Source: an uncultured Pseudomonadota bacterium (GTDB lineage: Bacteria > Pseudomonadota > Gammaproteobacteria > Burkholderiales > Rhodocyclaceae). From it: a stretch of 64,000 nucleotides of DNA. The position numbers were made by a program, and so were the translations under genes. The notes under the pieces were generated by a model. The model was not told the DNA's origin and did no database searches. It saw only the letters and a program-made list of their open reading frames with translations. The stretch is taken from NCBI GenBank assembly GCA_946479855.1, contig CAMLHL010000002.1:21568-85567 (forward strand), read 5' to 3'. The number at the start of each line of letters is the position of its first letter. Position 1 is the first letter of the stretch. Positions 46,476-56,400 of the stretch are shown here, one piece after another.

Positions 46476-47057
46476 ATGCTGGAACCGAACGAGGATAACA
46501 CGGCCTGGCGCCGGGGATTGCGGCGCGATATGGTGGCGCGGCGTGCGGCGTTGAGCGATGCCGAACATGCCGGCTTGTCGGGGCGCATTGTCGAGCATCT
46601 TTTGGCGGCTTTGCCGGTGCCCGAGGTGGTCGCCTTTTGCTGGCCGATCAAGCATGAGCCGGACGTCAGGGCCGTCGTCGATGGCTGGGTGGCGCGGGGT
46701 GCGCGGGCGGCATTGCCGGTCGTCGTGGGCGAAAATGTGCCGCTGGCTTTCCGGGCCTGGACGGCCGAGACGCCGCTGGCTGCCGACCGCTATGGCATTC
46801 CGACACCGGTGACCGGCGATTTCCTGCGGCCGGATTTGATTTTGCTCCCGCTCAATGGCTTTGACCGAGGCGGTTATCGACTGGGATACGGCGGCGGCTA
46901 TTTTGACCGCACGCTGGCGGCGCTCACCCCTCGCCCGCTGGCGGTCGGTGTCGGCTTCGAAATCAACCGGCTGGCCAGTATCCGGCCGGAAAGTCACGAT
47001 CAGCGGCTTGACTGGATCGTCACCGAAGCCGGTGCGGTCAGGCTTGACGGCGCCTGA
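46476..47057 (+). CDS. 5-formyltetrahydrofolate cyclo-ligase
   Basis: The 193-residue enzyme has the family motifs: basic N-terminus (RRGLRRDMVARR), PIKHEPDV, and the ATP/folate site LLPLNGFDRGGYRLGYGGGYFDRTLA. It converts 5-formyl-THF to 5,10-methenyl-THF. In many proteobacteria 6S RNA precedes this gene; here the 14-bp gap to slt excludes that. Its last 20 bases overlap the convergent small membrane-protein gene. Confidence 0.95.
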   Translation: MLEPNEDNTAWRRGLRRDMVARRAALSDAEHAGLSGRIVEHLLAALPVPEVVAFCWPIKHEPDVRAVVDGWVARGARAALPVVVGENVPLAFRAWTAETPLAADRYGIPTPVTGDFLRPDLILLPLNGFDRGGYRLGYGGGYFDRTLAALTPRPLAVGVGFEINRLASIRPESHDQRLDWIVTEAGAVRLDGA

Positions 47058-47328
47058 AGCCGTAAATGCCGAGCGCGAAGAACAGCGCGGCAGCACAGGC
47101 CAGAACGGCCTGCCGAGGGTCGTAGAGGCCGGTACGCATGGCCAGTTCCAGCGTGTAAGCGTGGTGCAGGGCGAGCAGCGTCGAGCCGATGGCGATGGTC
47201 AGCCATGAACGCTTGAGCGTCAGATCGGCTGCCTGGCGCAGATGGCCTTCGATGGCCAGGGCGGTGACCACCGTTTGCGCCAGCAGCGCGACGGCGAGCG
47301 CCAGGAGAGTTAGGGTATAGATATTCAT
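47038..47328 (-). CDS. small membrane protein, last gene of sulfur operon
   Basis: The 96-residue protein has three or four hydrophobic helices (TLTLLALAVALLAQTVVTALA; LTIAIGSTLLALHHAYTLELA; AVLACAAALFFALGIYGF). The function is not recognised. Its ATG overlaps the MalY-type gene stop (ATGA at 47325-47328), so it is translated as part of the sbp-EAL-cysK-malY run. It ends inside the convergent formyl-THF ligase gene. Confidence 0.75.
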   Translation of the reverse strand: MNIYTLTLLALAVALLAQTVVTALAIEGHLRQAADLTLKRSWLTIAIGSTLLALHHAYTLELAMRTGLYDPRQAVLACAAALFFALGIYGFRRRQA

Positions 47329-48455
47329 GCGGTGCGGCAGGCGGACTGGAAACGTGACAGGGCTTCATCCAGCGTACTGCGCGGGCAGCCGAAGTTGAGG
47401 CGCAGCCAGCCCGGGGCGCCGAAATCCGTTCCATCGGAAAGGCCGAGTCCGTGCGCCTCGAAATGGTCGGCCGGGTTGGCCAGACCGAGTGCGCGGACGT
47501 CGATCCAGGCCAGGTAGGTGGCTTCGACGTGGCTCATTTTTGCCCCTTTTTCAGCGTTGACCGTTGCTTTGACCCGATCGCGGTTGTCGGCGAGGTAGGC
47601 GATCAACTCGCGATGCCAGTCGGCGCCGCCGCGGTAGGCGGCCTCGCAGGCGGCGAGGCCGAGCACATTCACATGCGGCACGATGCCCTGCATGGCGCGC
47701 TCGAAACGGTGGCGCAGCCTGGCCTCGGGGATGACGGCAAAGGCGCAGCCGAGGCCGGGAATGTTAAAGGTCTTCGAGGGGGCCATCAGCGTGATGCTGC
47801 GTTTGGCGGCGTCCGGCGACAGGCTGGGGAACGGGATATGGCGCCGGTCGGCATCGAGGATCAGGCCGCAGTGGATTTCGTCGGAGCAGACGATCAGGTC
47901 GCGTTCCTCGGCGAAGGCGGCGAGATCGAGCAGTTCTTCCCGATGCCAGCAACGGCCGACCGGATTGTGCGGGTGGCAGAGCAGAAACAGCCGGGTAGCT
48001 GCGGTCGACGCCGTTTTCAGGGTGTTTGGGTCAAAATGCCAGCGCCCCTCGGTACAAGCCAACGCGGCGCGATGCAGCCGGCGGCCGGAAAAATGCGGGG
48101 CGGACAAGAAAGGCGGGTAGACCGGCGTCGCGGTCAGCACCTCGCCGTCGACCGCTCGGCAGGCCACGTTCAGGCCGGTGACCAAGCCCGGCAACCAGAC
48201 GATCCAATCCGGCTCGATAGGCCAGCCATATTCCACTTCGAGGTGAGTGAGTACTGACTCTGTCAGCGATGGCCAGGGGCTGCCATAGCCAAAGACGCCA
48301 TGTGCGATGCGCTGGTGCAAGGCGGCCAGCACCGCCGGCGGTGCCGCGAAGTCCATGTCGGCGACCCAGAGCGGCAGGATGTCGCGACCGGCGTACCGCC
48401 GCCATTTGATGGCGTCGGAATCGCGCCGGTCGATCGGGGTGTCGAACGGGCTCAA
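47325..48455 (-). CDS. MalY/PatB-type PLP-dependent C-S beta-lyase
   Basis: The 376-residue fold-type I PLP enzyme has the family N-terminus ([15 protein letters not shown]), [20 protein letters not shown] with the cofactor Asp192, and the Schiff-base Lys228 in [13 protein letters not shown]. MalY/PatB enzymes cleave cystathionine or cysteine to a thiol or sulfide, pyruvate and ammonia. It overlaps the cysK stop (ATGA), so it sits with sulfur-acquisition genes, supporting a C-S lyase over a simple aminotransferase role. Confidence 0.85.
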   Translation of the reverse strand: MSPFDTPIDRRDSDAIKWRRYAGRDILPLWVADMDFAAPPAVLAALHQRIAHGVFGYGSPWPSLTESVLTHLEVEYGWPIEPDWIVWLPGLVTGLNVACRAVDGEVLTATPVYPPFLSAPHFSGRRLHRAALACTEGRWHFDPNTLKTASTAATRLFLLCHPHNPVGRCWHREELLDLAAFAEERDLIVCSDEIHCGLILDADRRHIPFPSLSPDAAKRSITLMAPSKTFNIPGLGCAFAVIPEARLRHRFERAMQGIVPHVNVLGLAACEAAYRGGADWHRELIAYLADNRDRVKATVNAEKGAKMSHVEATYLAWIDVRALGLANPADHFEAHGLGLSDGTDFGAPGWLRLNFGCPRSTLDEALSRFQSACRTA

Positions 48456-49384
48456 ACGTCCAGGTGCTGGTAGAGGGCAGTCGACAGGTAGCGTTCGCCG
48501 AAGGACGGAATGATCACGACGATCAGCTTGCCGGTGTTTTCCGGACGTTTCGCCAGTTCGAGTGCGGCCCAGGTGGCGGCCCCTGAGGAAATGCCGACGA
48601 GCAGACCTTCGTCCGTTGCCATGCGGCGGGCGATGGCGAAGGCGTCATCGTTCGTGACGCGGATTACCTCGTCGTAGATTGCCGTGTTGAGCACGGCCGG
48701 CACGAAGCCGGCGCCGATGCCCTGGATCGGATGCGGGCCCTTTTGGCCACCGGAGAGTACCGGCGAGGCATCGGGTTCGACGGCGATGATCTTGACGCCC
48801 GGCTTGCGGGCTTTCAGCACCTCGCCAACACCAGTCACCGTGCCGCCGGTGCCGACGCCGGAGACGAAGATGTCGACCTGGCCGTCGGTGTCGCGCCAGA
48901 TTTCCTCGGCCGTCGTGTTGCGGTGCACTTCCGGGTTGGCCGGGTTTTCGAACTGCTGCGGCACGAAATAGCGGGCGTCGCTGCCGGCCAGCGCCATGGC
49001 CTTGCCGATGGCGCCGGCCATCCCTTCGGGGCCGGGGGTCAGGATCAGCTCGGCGCCGTAGGCCCGGAGCAGCAGTTTGCGCTCGCGGCTCATCGTTTCC
49101 GGCATCACGAAGGCGCATTTGATGCCGCGCGCCGCGCAGACCATGGCCAGGCCAATGCCGGTATTGCCGGAAGTCGGCTCCAGAACGATGGTATCCGGAC
49201 CGATCTTGCCGGCTGCGATGGCGGCATCGAGCATGGCGATCGCGATGCGGTCCTTGACGCTGTGGCCGGGGTTGAAAAACTCCAGCTTGGCGGCGATGGT
49301 GGCGCCGCAGCCTTCGGAAACTCGATTGAGGCGAACCAGCGGCGTGTTGCCGATCAGTTCGGTGACGTCATTAGCGATTTTCAT
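48452..49384 (-). CDS. cysK: cysteine synthase (O-acetylserine sulfhydrylase)
   Basis: The 310-residue fold-type II PLP enzyme has Lys44 in [10 protein letters not shown], the substrate loop PTSGNTGIG, the phosphate-binding GTGGTVTG, and the C-terminal SSGAA. It makes cysteine from O-acetylserine and sulfide. Its first 14 bases overlap the EAL gene end and its stop overlaps the MalY-type start. This links cysteine synthesis with sulfate binding and C-S lysis in one transcript. Confidence 0.93.
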   Translation of the reverse strand: MKIANDVTELIGNTPLVRLNRVSEGCGATIAAKLEFFNPGHSVKDRIAIAMLDAAIAAGKIGPDTIVLEPTSGNTGIGLAMVCAARGIKCAFVMPETMSRERKLLLRAYGAELILTPGPEGMAGAIGKAMALAGSDARYFVPQQFENPANPEVHRNTTAEEIWRDTDGQVDIFVSGVGTGGTVTGVGEVLKARKPGVKIIAVEPDASPVLSGGQKGPHPIQGIGAGFVPAVLNTAIYDEVIRVTNDDAFAIARRMATDEGLLVGISSGAATWAALELAKRPENTGKLIVVIIPSFGERYLSTALYQHLDV

Positions 49385-50186
49385 GGTGGCACTCCGAATG
49401 GGACACTGAATTGTAGGCGACTCTGCGCTGGCCGTGGGTAGGATGACAAGCGGATTGCGGGGTACCGAACAGCGAGCCCTGACCGAGGTCGATGCCGGTG
49501 GCGCGAGCCTGTGCGTAACTGTGACCGCTGGATATTCCGCCGAGTTCGAGCTGAATCCCGGCGTCTCGGGCCGGATCGATCAGCGTATTCCCCTCCCCGG
49601 CCGGCAATTGCAGGATGTCCGGCCGGAGAGCGCGCAACTGCTCGGCCGGCAGGGTACCGGCCAGCGCCAGCCGGTACCCGCGCTGGCGATAATTGACCAG
49701 TGCCTCGGCGAGCCGGGGATGCTGACCGAGGGCGGCGGCGTCGATGAGCAGGGCAATATCGACCGGGGCCAGGCCGCAGCGCTTAAGAATCGCCTCGTAG
49801 ACCAACCCGTGCTGGTTCGGCACGGCCAGCAGGTGGCGCGGGTGCACCGGTAATTGCAGATAGCCGCCGACATAGTGCTGCTGGGCGAGAAAATTGAGGG
49901 CATGCAGCGTCCGGCACAGGCGATCGAAATGGACGACTGCTTCAGCCGTTGCGCAGGCCGCATAGGCCGCGGCAGTGTCCACTTCGCGGCCGTCTTCGCA
50001 GCGGGCGAGCAGCATGGCCTGATGGCCGACGATCTTTTCCCGGCGCAGATCGACGATGGGCTGAAACAGCGAAGCCAGCCGCAAACCGTGGTGCCAGGCG
50101 GCGGCCCGCTGGCCATCGAGGTAAAGCATGCTGTCGCCGGTATGGTCGGCGACGTTGAAATAGCGGATCAGCTCGGTCAATGGCAT
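49371..50186 (-). CDS. degenerate EAL-domain protein within the sulfur operon
   Basis: The 271-residue protein aligns with the EAL fold. FQPIVDL is at 41-47, the EAL site reads GHQAML at 54-59, and QGSLFGTPQ stands near the end. The metal Glu of EAL is Gln, the region equivalent to DDFGTG is [10 protein letters not shown], the catalytic Lys is absent and the EGVE loop is GISSGHS. Phosphodiesterase activity is therefore not expected; it may bind a ligand or partner. It lies 9 bp after sbp and overlaps cysK by 14 bp, an unusual context for a cyclic-di-GMP protein. Confidence 0.8.
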   Translation of the reverse strand: MPLTELIRYFNVADHTGDSMLYLDGQRAAAWHHGLRLASLFQPIVDLRREKIVGHQAMLLARCEDGREVDTAAAYAACATAEAVVHFDRLCRTLHALNFLAQQHYVGGYLQLPVHPRHLLAVPNQHGLVYEAILKRCGLAPVDIALLIDAAALGQHPRLAEALVNYRQRGYRLALAGTLPAEQLRALRPDILQLPAGEGNTLIDPARDAGIQLELGGISSGHSYAQARATGIDLGQGSLFGTPQSACHPTHGQRRVAYNSVSHSECHHENR

Positions 50187-50195
50187 GTCGTCCGC

Positions 50196-51218
50196 CTATT
50201 TCTTCAGGTAGATCTGATCGAAGCTACCGCCATCGGCGAAGTGGGTCTTCTGCGCCTTTTGCCAGCCGCCGAAGGTGTCATCGATGGTGACCAGTTTCAA
50301 CTTGGGAAACTGTGCCGCGTATTTTGCCGCCACCCTGGCGTCGCGCGGCCGGTAATAGTGTTTGGCGGCGATGTTCTGCCCTTCTTCCGAATAGAGATAG
50401 TCGAGGTAGGCCTGGGCGGTCAGCCGCGTGCCGTGCTTCTCGGCCACCTTGTCGACCACGGCGACCGGCGGCTCGGCGAGGATGGACAGGCTGGGAGCGA
50501 CGATCTCGAACTTGTCCTTGCCGATTTCATTGACGGCCAGCTGCGCCTCGTTTTCCCAGGCGATCAGCACATCGCCCAGGCCGCGCTCGACGAAGGTGGT
50601 GGTCGAACCGCGCGCCCCGGAATCGAGCACCGGCACGTTCTTGAATATGCCGGTGAGCAGTTCCCTGGCCTTCTGTTCGTTGCCGCCCGGCTGCTTCAGG
50701 GCCCAGGCCCAGGCGGCGAGATAGTTCCAGCGGGCGCCGCCGGAGGTCTTCGGATTGGGCGTGATGACGCCGATGCCCGGCCTGGCCAGGTCGCCCCAAT
50801 CCTTGATGCCCTTCGGGTTGCCCTTGCGAACCAGGAAAACGATGGTCGAGGTATAGGGTGACGAATTATTTGGAAAACGCTTTTGCCAGTCGGCCGGGAT
50901 CAGTTGGCGTTCGACCAGCGCGTCGATGTCGTAGGCCAGCGCCAGCGTTACGACATCGGCCTCCAGGCCGTCGCGCACGGCCATCGCCTGCTTGCCCGAG
51001 CCGCCGTGCGACTGGCGGAAATTGAGCACCTGCCCGGTCTTCGCCTGCCAGTGCCGGGCGAAAGCCGCGTTGTAATCCTTGTACAGTTCGCGGGTCGGGT
51101 CGTAGGAGACGTTGAGCAGCGAGGTCTGGGCAACGGCGCTACCGATGCCGAGCGCTACCCCCACGGATACAACGGCTGACGCTACGGTCAACGCCGAAAA
51201 AAGGCCAATTTTGCGCAT
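50196..51218 (-). CDS. sbp: sulfate ABC transporter substrate-binding protein
   Basis: The 340-residue periplasmic protein has an unusually long Ala/Val-rich signal peptide ending near GSAVAQT, then the sulfate/thiosulfate-binding family core: [52 protein letters not shown] and [25 protein letters not shown]. It delivers sulfate to the CysTWA transporter, whose genes are not in this window. GGAG lies 8 bases before the ATG but within a hairpin arm (51222-51264), implying controlled translation. It heads the sbp-EAL-cysK-malY-membrane protein operon. Confidence 0.93.
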   Translation of the reverse strand: MRKIGLFSALTVASAVVSVGVALGIGSAVAQTSLLNVSYDPTRELYKDYNAAFARHWQAKTGQVLNFRQSHGGSGKQAMAVRDGLEADVVTLALAYDIDALVERQLIPADWQKRFPNNSSPYTSTIVFLVRKGNPKGIKDWGDLARPGIGVITPNPKTSGGARWNYLAAWAWALKQPGGNEQKARELLTGIFKNVPVLDSGARGSTTTFVERGLGDVLIAWENEAQLAVNEIGKDKFEIVAPSLSILAEPPVAVVDKVAEKHGTRLTAQAYLDYLYSEEGQNIAAKHYYRPRDARVAAKYAAQFPKLKLVTIDDTFGGWQKAQKTHFADGGSFDQIYLKK

Positions 51219-51221
51219 CAG

Positions 51222-51264
51222 AGACTCCAGTCATTTTGAGTAAAACTCGGGATGACTGGAGTCT
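51222..51264 (-). promoter_or_regulatory. leader hairpin masking the sbp ribosome-binding site
   Basis: On the plus strand AGACTCCAGTCAT (51222-51234) and ATGACTGGAGTCT (51252-51264) are perfect 13-base inverted repeats. The 17-base loop contains a smaller GAGT-AAA-ACTC palindrome. In the minus-strand mRNA the downstream arm carries GGAG, 8 bases before the sbp ATG, so the ribosome site would be base-paired. It could be an RNA switch, a translational operator or, alternatively, a DNA operator. Confidence 0.7.
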
Positions 51265-51323
51265 ATGGATTCGTTGTTATTCTGTAAAAGAATCTATTTC
51301 CACAAAAATATAACCAAAAGGAA

Positions 51324-52856
51324 TTAGCCGAGGAACAGCTTATAGGCCGGGTTATCGCTTTCGTCCCAGTGCGCGTAACCGAGATTTTTCAGGAAAGCCT
51401 TGAATTCGCCCATCTCGCCGGCCGGTACCTGCATGCCAACCAGTACCCGGCCATAGTCGGCACCGTGGTTGCGGTAGTGGAAGAGACTGATGTTCCAGTC
51501 GGCGCTCATCTGGGTCAGGAAATTCATCAGGGCGCCAGGCCGCTCGGGGAACTCGAAGCGGTAGAGCTGTTCCTTCATGCCGTTATTGCAGACGGCTGCG
51601 GCATGGCCGCCGACCATGTGGCGAATGTGGTTCTTGGCCATTTCGTCATCGGTCAGGTCGAGCGTCGGGTAACCGTGCTTCTGCAGGCTGTCGACCAGCT
51701 TCAGCGACTCCTTGCGATCAGCGACCTGGACGCCGACGAAAACATGCGCTTCGGCGGCGGTGTGGTAGCGGTAATTGAATTCGGTGACGTTGCGCTTGCC
51801 GATCAGTGCCAGGAATTTCTTGTAGGCGCCCGGTTTTTCCGGCAGCGTCACGGCGAACACCGCCTCGCGCTGTTCGCCGAACTCGGCGCGCTCGGCGACG
51901 AAGCGCAGGCGGTCGAAGTTCATGTTGGCGCCGGAAGTCACGGCGATCAGGTTCTTGTCCTTCAGCTTGTGCTGGCGGGCATATTCCTTGGCCCCGGCGA
52001 CCGCCAGCGCACCGGCCGGCTCGAGAATCGAGCGGGTATCCTCGAAAACGTCCTTGATCGCCGCGCAGATGGCGTCGCTATCGACCAGGATCACTTCGTC
52101 GAGGTATTCCTTGCACAGACGGAAGGTTTCCTCGCCGACGAACTTGACGGCGGTGCCGTCGGCGAACAGCCCGACCTGCTCGAGACGGACGCGCTTGCCG
52201 GCGGCCAGCGACTGCTTCATCGCATCGGCGTCGAAGGTTTCGACACCGATGACCTTGATTTCCGGCCGCAGGCGCTTGATATAGGCGGCCACCCCGGCGG
52301 CCAGCCCGCCGCCGCCGATGGCGCAGAAAATGGCGTGGATCGGGCCGTTGTGGCGCGAATGCTGGCGGAGGATTTCCATGGCGACCGTACCCTGGCCGGC
52401 GATCACTTCCGGATCGTCGAAGGGATGGACGAAAGTCAGTTTCTCGGATTTCTCGAGTTCCAGGGCATGGGCATAGGCTTCGTCGAAGGAGTCGCCGAAA
52501 AGGACGACCTCGCCGCCGCGCCGCCGGACGGCATCGATCTTGATACCCGGTGTCGAGGTCGGCATGACGATGACTGCCCGGCAGCCGACCTTGGCTGCGG
52601 AGAGTGCCACGCCCTGGGCATGGTTGCCGGCCGAGGCGCAGATCACGCCGCGCTTCAGCTTCTCGGCCGAGAGGCTGGCGATCTTGTTGTAGGCGCCGCG
52701 CAGCTTGAAGGAGAACACCGGCTGCATGTCCTCGCGCTTCAGGCTGATCTTGTTGCCGACCCGGGCGGAAAGATTGCCGGCCAGTTCGAGCGGGGTTTCG
52801 ATCGCCACATCGTAGACCTGTGCGTTGAGAACTTTTTCGAGATAATCCGGGTGCAT
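51324..52856 (-). CDS. ilvA: threonine ammonia-lyase, biosynthetic
   Basis: This 510-residue enzyme, nearly the length of E. coli IlvA, has Lys51 in SFKLRGAYN for PLP, the loop SAGNHAQGVA and GGGGLAAG. Two C-terminal ACT-like regulatory domains (about 330-410 and 425-505) sense isoleucine and valine. It makes 2-oxobutanoate for isoleucine synthesis. The ATG at 52856 is the standard start (MHPDYLEKVL); a TTG three codons upstream is possible. It is upstream of, and on the same strand as, the sulfur operon, 105 bp away. Confidence 0.95.
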   Translation of the reverse strand: MHPDYLEKVLNAQVYDVAIETPLELAGNLSARVGNKISLKREDMQPVFSFKLRGAYNKIASLSAEKLKRGVICASAGNHAQGVALSAAKVGCRAVIVMPTSTPGIKIDAVRRRGGEVVLFGDSFDEAYAHALELEKSEKLTFVHPFDDPEVIAGQGTVAMEILRQHSRHNGPIHAIFCAIGGGGLAAGVAAYIKRLRPEIKVIGVETFDADAMKQSLAAGKRVRLEQVGLFADGTAVKFVGEETFRLCKEYLDEVILVDSDAICAAIKDVFEDTRSILEPAGALAVAGAKEYARQHKLKDKNLIAVTSGANMNFDRLRFVAERAEFGEQREAVFAVTLPEKPGAYKKFLALIGKRNVTEFNYRYHTAAEAHVFVGVQVADRKESLKLVDSLQKHGYPTLDLTDDEMAKNHIRHMVGGHAAAVCNNGMKEQLYRFEFPERPGALMNFLTQMSADWNISLFHYRNHGADYGRVLVGMQVPAGEMGEFKAFLKNLGYAHWDESDNPAYKLFLG

Positions 52857-52894
52857 GGGGCGCAACTCATTAAGGCAAAAGGGGGATTCTACGG

Positions 52895-53320
52895 GTGGAG
52901 TGGCTAAACGTCACGGCAGATGCGGAGCTTGGTGGCCTGTTTTTGGCCAGTTTTCTCGCGTCGACCGTATTGCCCGGTGGTTCCGAGGCCCTGTTATGGG
53001 GTTTTTTGCAACTGCATCCGGCTGAAATGTGGCCGGCATTGGCGCTGGCAACCGTCGGTAATACGGCCGGCGGCATGACTTCCTGGTGGTGCGGTCGCTA
53101 TCTGCCGCGCTGGCAGCGCCTGGAAACCCTGCCGCACAGGGAGAGCGTGGAACGCTGGGGTAGCCCGGCCCTGCTCTTCTCGTGGCTGCCGCTGGTTGGC
53201 GATGCGTTGTGTGTGGCCGCCGGCTGGCTGCGGCTTCATTGGGGGGCCTGCTGTTTGTTCATGGCGGCAGGAAAGTTCGCCCGTTACTGGATTCTGGCCC
53301 AAGCGGCGATTTCGAACTGA
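52895..53320 (+). CDS. YqaA/DedA-like small membrane protein
   Basis: The 141-residue protein has about four hydrophobic helices and the YqaA pattern: FLASFLASTVLPGGSEALL, ATVGNTAGGMTSWWCGRYL, SPALLFSWLPLVGDALCVAAGWLRL and a C-terminal KFARYWIL. It is related to SNARE-associated/DedA membrane proteins. The start is GTG at 52895. A T5-run plus GTCGACCGT motif lies in its 5' coding part (52940-52968). Function unknown. Confidence 0.8.
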   Translation: MEWLNVTADAELGGLFLASFLASTVLPGGSEALLWGFLQLHPAEMWPALALATVGNTAGGMTSWWCGRYLPRWQRLETLPHRESVERWGSPALLFSWLPLVGDALCVAAGWLRLHWGACCLFMAAGKFARYWILAQAAISN

Positions 53321-53408
53321 ACCCCGAGGCCCCCGGCCGGTCTACCAGGCCCGCGTGTTGCGCCGCAATACGTTAAAATCCACTTTTTGATAGACCCCGG
53401 CTGCTTCC

Positions 53409-56400
53409 ATGACTGCCCGCCTGCGCGAAATCCCCTACAACTACACCTCGTTTTCCGATCGCGAGATCGTCATCCGCCTGCTCGGCGCCGATAACTGGGC
53501 CGTACTCGACGAACTCCGCGCCGAACGCGTCACCGGCCGTTCGGCCCGCATGCTCTACGAGGTGCTGGGCGACATCTGGGTCGTCCAGCGCAATCCTTAT
53601 CTTGAAGATGACCTGCTCGACAACCGCGAACGCCGCGACGCGCTGGTCAATGCCCTGCGCCACCGCCTGAAGGAGGTCGAGAAACGTCGCACCGAGAGCG
53701 AGTCGGAAGACCCGGAGCGTTCGGCCAAGGTCAAACGCCTGGTCGAGGCGGCGCAGGAGGCGGTCAATCGTTTCGAGGCCCGATTCGGCGAAACCATCGA
53801 CCTGCGGCGCAAGGTCATGAAGGTGCTGGGCAAGCACACGCGCAAGGACAACATTGCTTTCGACGGCCTGGCCCGCGTTTCGCATGTCACCGATGCGACC
53901 GACTGGCGCGTCGAGTACCCCTTTGTCGTTCTCACCCCGGATACCGAGGAAGAAATCGGCCACCTGGTACGCGGCTGCATCGAAGCCGGCCTGACCATCA
54001 TCCCGCGCGGCGGCGGCACCGGCTACACCGGCGGCGCCGTGCCGCTGACGCCATATTCGGCGGTGATCAACACCGAAAAGCTGATCGACATCGGGCCGGT
54101 CGAGGAACTGGTGCTGGCCGGGCATGAAACGCCGTATGCGACCATTCGCACCGGCGCCGGCGTGGTAACCGACCGCGTCTCCGAGGCCGCCTCGCTGGCC
54201 GGCCGTGTCTTTGCGGTCGATCCGACTTCGGCTTCCGCCTCCTGCATCGGCGGCAACATCGCCATGAATGCCGGCGGCAAGAAGGCCGTGCTGTGGGGCA
54301 CCGCGCTCGACAACCTGGCCTGGTGGAAGATGGTCGACCCGGACGGCAACTGGCTGGAAGTCGAACGCGTCAATCACAACTACGGCAAGATCCACGAGCA
54401 GGAAAACGTCGAATTCCGCGTCAAGCGCTTCGACCCGAGCGGCAAGAAGGCGCTCGGTGAAGAAATCCTGACCATGCCGGGTGCGGCCTGCCGCAAGATC
54501 GGTCTGGGCAAGGACGTGACCGACAAGTTCCTCGGCGGCATTCCCGGCGTTCAGAAGGAAGGTACTGACGGCATCATCGTCGCCGCCCGCTGGGTGCTGC
54601 ACAAGATGCCGCCGATCGCCCGCACCGTCTGCCTGGAGTTCTTCGGCCAGGTGCGCGAAGCCGTCCCGGCCATTGTCGAGATCACCGACTACTTCAAGCC
54701 GGGCGGTGCCGGTCATGCGGCGGGCGTCCAGCTCGCCGGGCTGGAACACCTTGACGAGCGCTATGTAAAGGCTGTCGGCTACGCGACCAAGGCCAAGCGC
54801 CATGGCCGGCCGAAGATGGTGCTGATCGGCGACCTCGTTGGCCACGACGAGAAGGCCGTGATGGCCGCCGCCTCGGAAGTCGTCCGCATGTGCAACCGGC
54901 GTGCCGCCGAGGGCTTCATCGCGGTCGACGCCGAAACACGCAAGAAATTCTGGCTCGACCGTTCGCGCACGGCCGCCATCTCGCGCCACACCAATGCCTT
55001 CAAGGTCAATGAGGATGTGGTCATTCCGCTGCCGCGCATGGGCGATTACTGCGACGGCATCGAGCGCATCAATATCGAGCTGTCGACGCAGAACAAGCTG
55101 GCCCTGTGCGCTGCGCTGAGCGAATTCCTCCAGAGCGAACTGCCGCTGCATGCCGGCGATGCCAACGTCGACAAGGACGTACTGATCGGCGATCGGCGGC
55201 AGGCGGCGCTGGACTATGTCGAGGCGGTTCGGCGACGTTGGGAATGGCTGCTCGACAATCTTGACCTGCCGCTGGCCGAAGCCGAAGCCCGCTTTGGCGA
55301 ATTCGGCGTGCAGGCCGGCGAGTTGACCAACAAGGCGGCGAATCCCACGCTCTTCCATCGCCTGCAGGATTATTCCGTGCGCACGTCGTGGAAGCAGGAA
55401 CTGCAATCGCGGCTGAGCAAGATTTTCGATGGTGGCGTCTATCGCCCGATCGTCGAGCGCCTCGAGGCCATCCACAAGGAAGTGCTGCGCGGCCGCGTCT
55501 TCGTCGCCCTGCACATGCACGCCGGCGACGGCAACGTGCACACCAACATCCCGGTCAATTCCGACAATTACGAGATGCTGCAAACGGCGCATCATGCCGT
55601 CGAACGCATCATGCACCTGGCGCGCAGCCTGGACGGCGTGATTTCCGGCGAGCACGGCATCGGCATCACCAAGCTGGAATTCCTGACCGAGGAAGAAATC
55701 GGCCCCTTCCGCGCCTACAAGCAGAAGGTCGACCCGGAAGGCCGCTTCAACAAGGGCAAGCTGATGCCCGGCGGTGACATGGGCAATGCCTACACGCCGT
55801 CTTTCAGCCTGCTCGGTACCGAATCGCTGATCATGGAGCAGTCCGAGATCGGCAAGATCTCCGACATGGTCAAGGACTGCCTGCGCTGCGGCAAGTGCAA
55901 GCCGGTCTGCTCGACCCACGTGCCGCGCGCCAACCTGCTCTACAGCCCGCGCAACAAGATCCTCGCGACTTCGCTGCTGGTCGAGGCCTTCCTCTACGAA
56001 GAACAGACCCGGCGCGGCATTTCGCTGAAGCATTTCGACGAATTCAACGATGTCGCCGATCACTGCACGATCTGCCACCGCTGCCTGAAGCCCTGCCCGG
56101 TCGATATCGACTTCGGCGACGTTTCGGTGGCGATGCGCAATTTCCTGCGCAAGCAGGACAAGAAGCGCACCAGCCCCGGCACCCTGGCGGCGATGACCTA
56201 TCTGAACCTGAAGGATCCGGCAACCATCAAGCTGATGCGTGGCGTGATGATGGATTTCGGCTTCAAGGCCCAGCGCCTCGCCCACAAGGCGGCCAAGGCC
56301 ATTGGCCTGATCCAGGACTCCCGTGCCCATCCGCCAGCGACGCTCGGCGCGCCCTCGGTCAAGACGCAGGTCATCCACTTCCTCAACCGGCCGATGCCGG

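Noticed and set aside
51222..51264. The sbp leader hairpin as a simple terminator of ilvA
   Set aside because: No T-run follows on the transcribed strand and the arm contains the sbp ribosome site 8 bases from the start codon. A terminator role is not excluded but is less likely.
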